Shown here: positions 8,041 to 16,403 of the stretch, piece by piece | How positions within the stretch are numbered: position 1 is the first letter of the stretch | Layout: each line of letters begins with the position of its first letter | Source of the DNA: Leucobacter weissii | GTDB taxonomy: Bacteria > Actinomycetota > Actinomycetes > Actinomycetales > Microbacteriaceae | DNA length: 64,000 bases | Direction of reading: 5' to 3' | NCBI RefSeq assembly: GCF_017565745.1 | Contig: NZ_JAGDYM010000003.1 | Span: forward strand, 1 to 64,000 | Translations under genes and position numbers: made by a program | The notes under the pieces: model-generated | The model's input: the letters and a program-made list of their open reading frames with translations, nothing else | Database searches by the model: none | Told to the model about the DNA's origin: nothing

Positions 8041-9813
8041 TCAGCGCCGCGGACCGCCCGCCCGCAGCTGCGCCGTCTCCGCCTCGTCCACGCGCAGTCC
8101 GACGTGGAGCTCCTCCTCCTCGAAGGCGACGCCGTAGACCTCGCGCGCCCGGTCGAACGAGACGAAGCCGGCGAGCACGTCGGCGCGGACCCGCTCCGGC
8201 TCGCGCTCGAACGGGGCGCCGTACCCTCCGCCGCCCGTCGAGTGCTGGCCGATCTCCTCGCCCGGCTGCAGCGTGAGCGAGCCGAGCGGCGCGATCGCCT
8301 GCTCGGCGCCCGCGGCGTCGCGCATGAAGGCCCGGCTGCCGGCGGCATCGAGCCCGTTCTGGGTGCCGCGCGGCGGGAACACGACGCAGTCGGTGACGTA
8401 GGCCGCCTCCATCGGATCCCATTTCGGGCCGAACCGCACGGTCGCGCCGGGGGCGCCGCGTCGGCGCCCCGCACCCTCCGAATCCCGGCGGATGCGCAGC
8501 TCGCCGACGCGGAACGGGTACTTCAGCTCGGCCAGCTCGATGCTGTCCCGGAACATGAGCCCGGCGGCCACCGCGAGTCCGTAGGTGACCCAGCCGTCGA
8601 TCTCGGCGTGGGCCGGTCCGCCCTGGGATCCGAGGAACACCTGGTTGACGTAGGGCTCGCCGTCGAAGCGCCGGTCGACGCCGGAGACGACCGAGAACCC
8701 GGGTCCGAGACCCGTCGCCCCCTCCGCCGCGCCGAACCCGGCCCAGGCGTCGGCCATGGCCTTCTGCGTGGTCACCGTGAGCCGGTCGCCCACGTTGGTC
8801 GTCGCCACGGAGGTGGAGTGGGGGAACCTCGGCGTGCCCACGATGCAGTTCTCGCGAAGGGTGAGATCGAGCCGCCGGAACGCGCCGGAGTTGGCCGGCA
8901 CGCCCGGTCGCAGCGAGTTGAACACCCCCGCCATGACGTTGCTGACCGTGCAGGCCTCCGACTCGTTGACCCCCGCGGGGATGCAGTCGATGTTCTCCGT
9001 CAGGTCGACGCCGATCCGGCCCGCCGCGGAGTCGACCTCGATCTTCACCGTGATCTCGATGCCGTCGGGGAGGATCCCCTCGACCGGGTCGTGGCGGCCG
9101 AAGCCGAGGGCCGAGCCGCTCGGCAGCTCGGAGATGGCCTGGATCATGCGCTGCTCGGAGTAGTCGAGCCAGTCGGCGATGAACTCCTTCACGACCGCTC
9201 GTCCGTAGCGGTCGCAGAGCTCCTTGAGCCTGGCCTCGGCGACGCGGGCCGCCCCGACCATCGCGAGGTAGTCGCCGTACCACTGATCCGGCACCCGGAT
9301 GCGCGAGCGGCACATGCGGATGATGTCCGCCACGTCCTCGCGATCCCTCTGGATGCGCACGCAGGGGAAGATGAGCGCTCCCTCCTGGTACACGTCCTTC
9401 GCGAACGGCATGTAGGTCGTCGGCTCGGAGTTGCCGATGTCGGCCTGATGCGCCTTGGCCAGCGCGGTGAACATGTGCTCGCCCTCGAAGAACACGGGCA
9501 CCAGGATGGTGTGGTCCGCCGCGTGGGAGTTGCCCCGGTAGGGGTCGTTGTGGAGGAAGGCGTCGCCGTCGGCGAGATCCGGATGCAGCGAGGTCATCGC
9601 ATCGGTCATCAGGTGGGCGCCGAAGATGTGGCAGGGCAGGCCCTCGGCCGAGGAGAGCAGCTCGTTCTCGCCGGTGGTGATGGCGCACGAGAAGTCGCGG
9701 GCCATGTTGAGCACGCCGCTGCGGCCGGTGCGCAGCAGGGTGTTCTCCATCTCCCGGACGATGCTGTCCAGGCGATTCGAGATGACGGCCATGAGAATCG
9801 GGTCGGTGCTCAT
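8041..9813 (-). CDS. Hydantoinase B/oxoprolinase family protein
   Basis: The 590-residue cytoplasmic protein matches the HyuB family (PF02538), the partner subunit in ATP-dependent opening of hydantoins, 5-oxoproline or related cyclic amides. Recognisable segments are the start ILMAVISNRLDSIVREMENT, TRTGRSGVLNMARDFSCAI-like residues 28-45, GDAFLHNDPYRGNSHAADHT and, near the C-terminus, STGGGGYGAPFEREPERV. Length is normal for the family. ATG 9813 lies inside the stop of the HyuA gene (9810-9813), so the subunits are made from one coupled message in stoichiometric amounts. A ribose-type ABC importer starts on the opposite strand just upstream of the operon and probably supplies the substrate. 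Whether the substrate is a hydantoin, oxoproline or another lactam cannot be told from sequence. Confidence 0.93.
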   Translation of the reverse strand: MSTDPILMAVISNRLDSIVREMENTLLRTGRSGVLNMARDFSCAITTGENELLSSAEGLPCHIFGAHLMTDAMTSLHPDLADGDAFLHNDPYRGNSHAADHTILVPVFFEGEHMFTALAKAHQADIGNSEPTTYMPFAKDVYQEGALIFPCVRIQRDREDVADIIRMCRSRIRVPDQWYGDYLAMVGAARVAEARLKELCDRYGRAVVKEFIADWLDYSEQRMIQAISELPSGSALGFGRHDPVEGILPDGIEITVKIEVDSAAGRIGVDLTENIDCIPAGVNESEACTVSNVMAGVFNSLRPGVPANSGAFRRLDLTLRENCIVGTPRFPHSTSVATTNVGDRLTVTTQKAMADAWAGFGAAEGATGLGPGFSVVSGVDRRFDGEPYVNQVFLGSQGGPAHAEIDGWVTYGLAVAAGLMFRDSIELAELKYPFRVGELRIRRDSEGAGRRRGAPGATVRFGPKWDPMEAAYVTDCVVFPPRGTQNGLDAAGSRAFMRDAAGAEQAIAPLGSLTLQPGEEIGQHSTGGGGYGAPFEREPERVRADVLAGFVSFDRAREVYGVAFEEEELHVGLRVDEAETAQLRAGGPRR

Positions 9814-11936
9814 CGCGCAGCCTCCTTCGTGTCCGCGAGCTCGCTCACGGTCTCGTTCACTCCAACGTTGATGATGTAGTCGCCGCTGTCGGCGACGACG
9901 AGTTCGGCCCCGGGGTCGAGCACCAGCGTGGTGGTCGGCTCGAGCACGATCCCCGGCCCCTCGATGCGCGCACCCGCGGCGAGGTGCTCGCCGCGGTAGA
10001 TGGGCGTGTCCGCGCGGTTGCCCATCGCGAACCCCACCTCTCGCACCCGCACCGGCGCGGGCGCCGCTCCGCCGGCCTCGCGGAGTGCGACCCTCGGGCG
10101 GTCGAGCTCGGCGGTGACGCGCTCCTTCCAGACGAGGAACTCCGGCCGCTGGCTCGGATCGTTCACCTGGAAGACGCGCAGGTGCTCGGCGTGGAAGGCC
10201 GCTTCGAGCTCGCGCAGCGCCGCCTCGTCCGCCAGGCCCCCCGGCGGCACCTCCACCTCGAGCTCCCACACCTGGCCGGGGTACCTCGCATCGACGGAGT
10301 AGCGCCGCCGCACCGCGTTGGGCTCGAGGCCGGCGATCTCGTCGAGGAACTCGGCGCCCTGCGCATCGAGATCCTCGATCGCGCTGCGCACCCCCGCGAA
10401 GTCGAACGCCGCGGCCGGCGTGAAGCAGCTCGCCGCGAAGTCGCTGATGACATCGGCGTTCAACGCCCCCGCCGCGGAGAGCGCGCCCGCCGTGCGCGGG
10501 AGCACGACGCGCCCGACGCCGAGCTCGCGGGCGATCTGGACGATGTTCACGCCGCTCGCACCGCCCCCGGCGACGATGGTCAGGCCGCGCGGGTCGAGCC
10601 CCTGCGAGATCGTCATCTCCCGGATCGCCGAGACGATGTTCTGGGTCGCGATGACGAGGGCGCCCTTGGCCGCCTGCTCGACGCCGAGACCCAGGCGGCG
10701 CGCCACCGGCTCGATCGCGGTGCGCGCGGCTTCGACGTCGAGGGCGAGCTTGCCCCCGATGAACCCCTCCGGATCGAAGTAGCCGAGGACGAGCGCGGCG
10801 TCGGTCACGGTCGGCAGTCCCCCGCCCCGCCCGTAGCAGGCCGGGCCCGGGTCCGCCCCGGCGCTCTCGGGGCCGACCCGCACGAGGCCCCCCTCGTCGA
10901 CGCTGATGATGGATCCGCCGCCCGCGCCGATCGAGCGGACGTCGACGGACTTGGTGCCGGTGATGTGCCCGGTCCACTTCTCCCCGAGCCAGGTGTCGAC
11001 GCTGTAGTGGATGTTTCCCGAGCTGACCAGGCCGACGTCGAAGGTGGTGCCTCCGGTGTCGCAGACGATGAGGTCGGGGGCGCTCTCGCCGAGGGTCGAC
11101 CGGCCCGCCTCCAACGCGGCGATCGGAGCCATGGACGGTCCGGAGCCGACGCTGTAGATCGGGCGGTCCACCATCCGGGTGAGCGGCCAGGACCCGCCGA
11201 AACTGGTCGAGAGCAGGAGGCGGCCCGCGAAGCCGGCCGCGTCGAGATCCTCGGCGAGCTCGCCGAGGAACTGCTGCATGAGGGGCTTCAGCGAGGCGTC
11301 GATGGCGGTGGACGAGGCCCGGCGGTACTCGCGCACGATCGGGTTGAGCTGGTGGCTCAGCGTGTAGCTGGCCTCGGGGAAGCGCTCCTCGAGCAGCTCC
11401 CCGACCCGCAGTTCATGCTCGGGGTTGACCGTCGACCAGAGCAGGGTGACGGCGACGGCCTCCGCGCCCTGCGCCCGAGCGCCCTCGATCGCGGCGATGA
11501 CGCTCTGCTCGTCGAGCGGGCGGTGCACGTCGCCGTCGCTGTCGATGCGTCCGCCGATCTCGTAGCTCAGATAGCGGGGCACGTAGGGCGGAGTATACTC
11601 GCGCGGCGAGAACGCCCCGCCGAGCCGGCCGCCCTCGCGGAGCAGCAGGATGTCGGGGAAGCCCTCGGTCGTGAAGAACGCCGTCCGGGCGGTCTTGTTC
11701 TCGACGATCGCGTTGGTCGACCGGGTCGTGCCGTAGGCGAAATGGGAGGAGGCGGCGAGCAGATCCCGCACCGTCAGGCCCAGCTCGGCCGAGATCTGCT
11801 GCAGCGCCTGCTCGATGCCCTCGAAGGCCCGCCGGTAGGTGGTGAGCGCCTTGCCGATGTGCAGGGCGCCCTCGTCATCGGCGACGACGACGTCGGTGAA
11901 GGTGCCGCCGGTGTCCACGGATACTCGATATGCCAT
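9810..11936 (-). CDS. Hydantoinase A/oxoprolinase family protein
   Basis: The 708-residue protein is the ATP-binding partner subunit of the HyuA/oxoprolinase family. The N-terminus carries VSVDTGGTFTDVVVADDEG, the phosphate-binding loop of the actin-like ATPase fold. ATRSTNAIVENKTARTAFFT, VCDTGGTTFDVGLV and SIGAGGGSIISVDEGGLVRV follow, with GPACYGRGGGLPTVTDA, in the order expected of the family. A long upstream reading frame in the same phase is rejected: family homology begins at ATG 11936 (MAYRVSVDTGGT). The gene is first in a minus-strand operon with HyuB and divergent from the ABC importer genes. The 287 bp between the divergent starts presumably hold both promoters. No dedicated regulator lies next to it. 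Confidence 0.93.
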   Translation of the reverse strand: MAYRVSVDTGGTFTDVVVADDEGALHIGKALTTYRRAFEGIEQALQQISAELGLTVRDLLAASSHFAYGTTRSTNAIVENKTARTAFFTTEGFPDILLLREGGRLGGAFSPREYTPPYVPRYLSYEIGGRIDSDGDVHRPLDEQSVIAAIEGARAQGAEAVAVTLLWSTVNPEHELRVGELLEERFPEASYTLSHQLNPIVREYRRASSTAIDASLKPLMQQFLGELAEDLDAAGFAGRLLLSTSFGGSWPLTRMVDRPIYSVGSGPSMAPIAALEAGRSTLGESAPDLIVCDTGGTTFDVGLVSSGNIHYSVDTWLGEKWTGHITGTKSVDVRSIGAGGGSIISVDEGGLVRVGPESAGADPGPACYGRGGGLPTVTDAALVLGYFDPEGFIGGKLALDVEAARTAIEPVARRLGLGVEQAAKGALVIATQNIVSAIREMTISQGLDPRGLTIVAGGGASGVNIVQIARELGVGRVVLPRTAGALSAAGALNADVISDFAASCFTPAAAFDFAGVRSAIEDLDAQGAEFLDEIAGLEPNAVRRRYSVDARYPGQVWELEVEVPPGGLADEAALRELEAAFHAEHLRVFQVNDPSQRPEFLVWKERVTAELDRPRVALREAGGAAPAPVRVREVGFAMGNRADTPIYRGEHLAAGARIEGPGIVLEPTTTLVLDPGAELVVADSGDYIINVGVNETVSELADTKEAAR

Positions 11937-12210
11937 ATGCGATCCTCGTCTCGGTGTCGTCTGCGATCGGACGGCTTCGCTCCGACCGTTGAAGCAGCCC
12001 GCCCGAAGCTGCTGAACCGCTCCGTTCGGACCTGGAACCATGCTTGCTCCCCGGCGGTCGGCGCGCATCGTCCCATCGGCTTGCCAAAGGGATGAGATCC
12101 GCCTCATTCCTTCGGTTGATTCTTCGCCGGCGGCATTCCGATCCTCCGCATTCTCCGCTTCACTCGGGTTCAGCGCGGCCCAGCGTGCCGCGCACCCGAT
12201 GCAACGAGGC

Positions 12211-12220
12211 AAGGAGAGAG
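12211..12220 (+). promoter_or_regulatory. Ribosome binding site fixing the ABC binding-protein start
   Basis: AAGGAGAGAG ends three bases before ATG 12224. It rules out the much longer upstream reading frame and places the signal peptide at the true N-terminus. The rest of the divergent 287-bp region (11937-12223) shows no clear operator to me. Confidence 0.7.
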
Positions 12221-12223
12221 CGC

Positions 12224-13369
12224 ATGCAGATTCGAAACGCACCCAAGGGTGTCGTCGCAGCGATGGCCGGGGCCGCGGCCATCGCGCTGACGTTCAGCGG
12301 ATGCACGTCGGGGGAGGCCGATGAGGAGCCGGGCGGCACCGCCGCCGGGGGCGACCAGGACTGCCTCGCCCAGGTGCAGCCGGCCGTCGACGAGGGGTTG
12401 CAGCCGAGCGCGCTCGTCGCGCCCGAGTCCCCGCTCGATCTGGACTCCCTCGCGGGCTCGAGCATCTGGCACCTCACCAACAGCCACAATCAGTTCTCGA
12501 CGGAGATGGCCGCCGGGGTCGAGGAGGCGGGCGAGGCGGCCGGCGTCGACGTGACCGTGTTCGACGGTCAGAACTCGACCAGCCGCTACAGCGAGGGCAT
12601 CAACCAGGCGATCGCCCAGGGTGCCGACGGCATCATCCTCATGGCGATCCAGCCGTCGGTGGTCGCCGAGGACCTCAAGGCGGCGGAGGCGGCGGGCATC
12701 CGAGTGCTGAGCACCCTCAACGGCGACCCGGATGAGCCGGTGGAGGCCGGGACCTTCGGCAACCTCACGGCCGACTACACCGCGGACGGCGAGCTGATGG
12801 CCAAGTGGGTGCTCGCCGACTCCGGCTGCACCGCGAACTCGGTGGTGATCCAGTCGAGCCCCGTCCACGTCTGGGATCTCGCCACGAAGGGCTTCGAGGC
12901 GGCCACCGAGGAGTTCTGCGCCGAGGCGTGCGGGGTCGAGGTCATCGACCTCGACCCGGCGAACATCGCCAATGATCTCGGCAACCAGCTGCAGACCAAG
13001 CTGCAGACCAATCCCGACATCGACTACGTGGTCCCCGTGTGGGACAGCGCGATCCCCCTCGTCTCGCCCGTGGTGGCCACCGCCGGGCGTCCGATCACGG
13101 TGTTCGCCCACGACGGCATCACGGAGAGCCTCCAGCTCATCTCCGAGGGCACCGATCAGCAGGGCACGCTCGCGATGGCGCCCTCCGGATGGATCGGCTG
13201 GGCGGCGTTCGACGAGGTCGCGCGGGCCATCCTCGGCGAGCCCTCCCCGGGCTACGTGATCCCCACCAGGCTGGTCACCCGGGAGAACGTGGGCGACGGG
13301 AGCCTCGCCTCGGTCTCGCCGGAGTACGTCGACTTCCAGTCCGCGTTCATCGACGCCTGGCAGGGCTGA
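12224..13369 (+). CDS. Ribose-type ABC transporter substrate-binding lipoprotein
   Basis: This 381-residue protein begins with a lipoprotein signal ending at the lipobox ALTFSGC, then a Gly/Glu-rich linker. The rest follows the periplasmic-binding-protein type 1 (Peripla_BP_4) pattern used for sugars and sugar-like ligands: SIWHLTNSHNQFSTEM, IAQGADGIILMAIQP and FAHDGITESLQLI. Several cysteines in the middle (DSGCTANS, EEFCAEACGVE) may form surface disulfides. It is the first gene of a complete importer (binding protein, permease, double ATPase) and divergent from a hydantoinase A/B operon, which suggests the ligand is the cyclic amide those enzymes open. A GC palindrome (13370-13383) just after the stop may reduce expression of the downstream genes relative to the binding protein. 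Confidence 0.9.
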   Translation: MQIRNAPKGVVAAMAGAAAIALTFSGCTSGEADEEPGGTAAGGDQDCLAQVQPAVDEGLQPSALVAPESPLDLDSLAGSSIWHLTNSHNQFSTEMAAGVEEAGEAAGVDVTVFDGQNSTSRYSEGINQAIAQGADGIILMAIQPSVVAEDLKAAEAAGIRVLSTLNGDPDEPVEAGTFGNLTADYTADGELMAKWVLADSGCTANSVVIQSSPVHVWDLATKGFEAATEEFCAEACGVEVIDLDPANIANDLGNQLQTKLQTNPDIDYVVPVWDSAIPLVSPVVATAGRPITVFAHDGITESLQLISEGTDQQGTLAMAPSGWIGWAAFDEVARAILGEPSPGYVIPTRLVTRENVGDGSLASVSPEYVDFQSAFIDAWQG

Positions 13370-13411
13370 GCGGCGCGCGCCGCCGATCCGGGCACGAGGA
13401 GGGGTCCCGAC

Positions 13412-14422
13412 ATGTCGACCGAACAGACGCACGCACCGACCGCTGCGGCGCAGGCCGCCGAGGCTCCGCCGCCGAGCGGCAGGAGGAGATGGAACCCGGC
13501 GAACTGGGTGCTCGTCCTGATCCTGCTGGGGCTCTTCCTCCTCTGCCTGGCCGCGATCCCGCAGTTCCGCTCCTGGGGGCTCATCGCCGGGATGCTGAAC
13601 TCGCAGTCGATCATCCTGCTCCTGGCGCTCGTCGCCACGGTCGTGCTGCGCAGCGGCGGCTTCGACCTCTCGATCGCCCAGACCATGGTGGCGAGCGCGG
13701 CCGTCACGATCGTGCTCTCGAAAGCCGGTCTTCCGCTGTTCGCGAGCATGCTCGTCGCGCTGCTGCTCGGGCTCGCCGTCGGCGCGCTGAACGCCTTCCT
13801 GGTGGTCAGGGTGGGGGTCGACTCCTTCGTCACGACGCTCGGCTCCTACTCCGCGCTGGCGGGGTTCTGCTACTTCGTCACCGGGTCCAGCATCATCTCC
13901 GGCGCCCCCGCCGAGCTCGTCGGGGTGGTGCGCGCGCCCATCCTCGGCATCCCCGCGGCGGCCTGGTTCGCCTGGGGGCTCGCCGTCGTGCTCTGGTACG
14001 TCTACGAGAAGACGCCGCTCGGGCGATATCTGCTCTTCATCGGCGGCAATCCGGCGGCGGCCCGACTCGCGGGGATCCGGGTCGAGCGCATCCGCGTGGG
14101 GGCCTATCTGGCCTCGGGCGTGCTGGCCGCGCTGGTCGGCCAGGTGTTCCTCGGCTGGTTCGGCTCGGTCGACCCCGGCGTCGGAGCGCAGTTCATGCTG
14201 CAGCCGCTGGCAGCGGCCTTCCTCGGCACGACGGCGATGGTCCTCGGGCGCTTCAACGCGTTCGGCACGCTGATCGCGGTGTACCTCCTGATCGTCGGCA
14301 TCACCGGCCTGCAGGTGCTCGGCGCCCCGACCTGGGTCACCAACGTCTTCTACGGCGTCGCGCTGATGGTCGCGGTCACGGCGGCGAAGATCGCCGACCG
14401 TCGGAGGAGGCGGGCGTCATGA
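13412..14422 (+). CDS. Ribose-type ABC transporter permease
   Basis: The 336-residue integral membrane protein belongs to the BPD_transp_2/RbsC family. After a hydrophilic Ala/Pro-rich N-terminus (residues 1-30) it has about nine or ten membrane helices. The conserved RSGGFDLSIAQTMV segment and the FIGGNPAAARLAGIRVERIR motif contact the ATPase. GAGGAGG lies nine bases before ATG 13412. The last four bases overlap the ATPase start (14419-14422). A single permease gene with a double-domain ATPase is the usual composition of this importer class, which would form a permease homodimer. Confidence 0.92.
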   Translation: MSTEQTHAPTAAAQAAEAPPPSGRRRWNPANWVLVLILLGLFLLCLAAIPQFRSWGLIAGMLNSQSIILLLALVATVVLRSGGFDLSIAQTMVASAAVTIVLSKAGLPLFASMLVALLLGLAVGALNAFLVVRVGVDSFVTTLGSYSALAGFCYFVTGSSIISGAPAELVGVVRAPILGIPAAAWFAWGLAVVLWYVYEKTPLGRYLLFIGGNPAAARLAGIRVERIRVGAYLASGVLAALVGQVFLGWFGSVDPGVGAQFMLQPLAAAFLGTTAMVLGRFNAFGTLIAVYLLIVGITGLQVLGAPTWVTNVFYGVALMVAVTAAKIADRRRRRAS

Positions 14423-15924
14423 CCGCTCCCGAGGCCGCTCTCGACGTCTCGCGCCTGACGATGCGCTTCGACGGCGTGACCGTGCTCGACGAGGTCTCGC
14501 TGCGCGTGCGGCCCGGCGAGGTCCACGCGCTGCTCGGCCTCAACGGATCGGGCAAGAGCACGCTCGTGAAGTGCCTGACCGGCGTGCACACCCCGGCGGC
14601 GGGGACGGTGTCGACCTTCGGGCGCGAACTGGATCTGCCCGTGCGCGACCCCGGCGCACACGGGATCGCGGTGGTGCATCAGGACGCGGGTTTCGTGCCC
14701 GGGATGACCGTGCTGGAGAATCTCGGCGCCAGCACCAGCTACGGAGCGCGGCTGCTCGGGCCGGTGCGCGTGGCGGCGGAGGCGGCGGGATACGAGGAGC
14801 TCTTCCGGCAGTTGGGGCTTCACGTCCCGCTGCACGCCAAGGTGGCCGAGCTGAGCGCCGCCGACATCGCGATGCTCGCGGTGGTGCGCGCGCTGCACGT
14901 GCTCGAGGCGGAGCACGGCGGGCGCGTCTTCATCCTCGACGAGCCGACGGCGACGCTCGGGCGCGCGGAGGCCGAGGTCGTGCTCGCGCTCATGCGCAGG
15001 ATCGCCGCGACCGGGGCCGGGGTCGTCTTCATCGGACACCGGCTCAAGGAGGTGTTCGCCGCCTGCGACCGGGCGACGATCCTCCGCGGCGGGCGCGTCG
15101 CCCACACCGGCCCGATCGACGAGCTCGATCACGGTCTCGTCGTGCAGCACATGCTCGGCGCGAGGGTGGCGAACTTCTTCCCCGATCCGCCCGAGCTCGC
15201 GGGAAGCGGCGTGGTGCTGCGCGCCAGGGAGCTCGGCGGCGGGGCAGTGTCCCGGCTCTCGCTCGAGGTGCGCGAGGGTGAGATCGTGGGGATCACGGGA
15301 TTGCTGGGCATGGGGCACGAGACCATCCCCGCGCTGCTCGCCGGGGAGATCGCCCCCGTCTCCGGGTCGCTCGAGATCGACGGGGCGGAGCGGCGCTTCC
15401 GGCATCCCGCCGACGCGATCCGGGCCGGTGTGGGCCGCCTTCCGGCCGACCGCCTGCGCGACGGCTGCTGGGCGGAGGGCACCGCCCGGGAGAATCTGAC
15501 CCTTCCGCTGCTCCCGCGCTTCTTCCGCGCGGGGCGGCTGCGGGGCCGCGCGGAGGCCGAGTACGCGCGCGAGCGGCTGCGGGAGGTGCGCCTGCACCCG
15601 GCCGATCCGGAGCGGACCATGGCCTCCTTCAGCGGCGGCAACCAGCAGAAGGTCGTCTTCGCGAAGTGGGACCAGCTCGACCCGCGCGTGTTCATCGTGC
15701 ACGAGCCGACGCAGGGCGTCGACCCGGCGGCCGGGCACGAACTGCTCGAGCGCGTCGTGGAGCGGGCCAGGAACGGGGCCGCCGTGGTCGTGGTGTCGGG
15801 CGATCACGAGCAGCTCGTCGAGATCTGCCACCGGGTGATCGTCATGGTGGACGGGGAGGTCGACGCCGAGATCCTGCGCGAGGATCTGAGCGAGGAGGCA
15901 CTGCTGCTGGCCTGCTCGAACTGA
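14419..15924 (+). CDS. Ribose-type ABC transporter ATP-binding protein with two nucleotide-binding domains
   Basis: The 501-residue ATPase has two fused ABC domains, as in RbsA/MglA. The first half has a good Walker A (LLGLNGSGKSTLVKC) and Walker B (VFILDEPTATLG), but its signature reads ELSAADIAML rather than LSGGQ. The second half has a Walker A position without the usual lysine (GLLGMGHETIP) and an intact signature FSGGNQQKVVFAKW with HEPTQGVDP. Asymmetric degeneration is known in this family; the first-half signature here looks further eroded than usual. ATG 14419 overlaps the permease stop, so the three genes form one operon. It ends only four bases before the convergent MarR gene, leaving no space for a terminator. 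Confidence 0.92.
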   Translation: MTAPEAALDVSRLTMRFDGVTVLDEVSLRVRPGEVHALLGLNGSGKSTLVKCLTGVHTPAAGTVSTFGRELDLPVRDPGAHGIAVVHQDAGFVPGMTVLENLGASTSYGARLLGPVRVAAEAAGYEELFRQLGLHVPLHAKVAELSAADIAMLAVVRALHVLEAEHGGRVFILDEPTATLGRAEAEVVLALMRRIAATGAGVVFIGHRLKEVFAACDRATILRGGRVAHTGPIDELDHGLVVQHMLGARVANFFPDPPELAGSGVVLRARELGGGAVSRLSLEVREGEIVGITGLLGMGHETIPALLAGEIAPVSGSLEIDGAERRFRHPADAIRAGVGRLPADRLRDGCWAEGTARENLTLPLLPRFFRAGRLRGRAEAEYARERLREVRLHPADPERTMASFSGGNQQKVVFAKWDQLDPRVFIVHEPTQGVDPAAGHELLERVVERARNGAAVVVVSGDHEQLVEICHRVIVMVDGEVDAEILREDLSEEALLLACSN

Positions 15925-15928
15925 CGGC

Positions 15929-16372
15929 TCACCCCGAGGCGTTGAAGCGCCGCAGCAGTTCGCGCAGCAGACCGAGATCCTCCTCGCTCCACTCCGCGAA
16001 GCGCCTGCGGTAGTCCTCGGCGATCCGGCGGTGGAGCTCGTGAAGCCGCTCACGGGCCTCGGGAGTGGTCGTCAGCAGCGCGGCGCGGCGATCCTCGGCC
16101 GAGGGCTCGGCGACCACGAGGCCGAGCCGTCGCAGCTTGCTCAGCTGCCGGCTCACCACCGCCTTGTCGGTGTGCTGGAGCTGCCGCAGCTGCGTAGCCG
16201 TGAGCGGCCCTTTGCGCTGGATCACCTGCAGCGTCATCATGTCCACGCCGCTGAGATCGGCGTGGATCTCCTCCGCGTAGCGGGCCCAGCGAACCCGTGC
16301 GAAGGCGAACGCCTGCGAGAACTCGCCGATGATCCCGGGGATCCCCGTCGCCTCGTTCGGGTCGTGCGTCAT
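15929..16372 (-). CDS. MarR family transcriptional regulator
   Basis: The 147-residue protein has the MarR winged-helix pattern: helices around RKGPLTATQLRQLQHTDKAV, recognition helix VVSRQLSKLRRLGLV and the wing AEPSAEDRRAALLTTT, flanked by dimerisation helices at both ends. It is read in the same direction as the upstream DHA2 transporter gene with 31 bp between them. MarR proteins commonly repress a co-encoded drug exporter and are released by the exported compound. Two copies of one inverted repeat overlie the transporter promoter, so this regulator probably controls its own operon. The final helix ends in EDLGLLRELLRRFNASG. Confidence 0.9.
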   Translation of the reverse strand: MTHDPNEATGIPGIIGEFSQAFAFARVRWARYAEEIHADLSGVDMMTLQVIQRKGPLTATQLRQLQHTDKAVVSRQLSKLRRLGLVVAEPSAEDRRAALLTTTPEARERLHELHRRIAEDYRRRFAEWSEEDLGLLRELLRRFNASG

Positions 16373-16403
16373 CCTGGGAGCCCTTCCCTCGTGCGCGGCG
16401 GGC

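Noticed and set aside
8041-10977. Hydantoinase B frame extended to 978 codons
   Set aside because: Homology starts at ATG 9813. The upstream part is the HyuA gene read in another frame.
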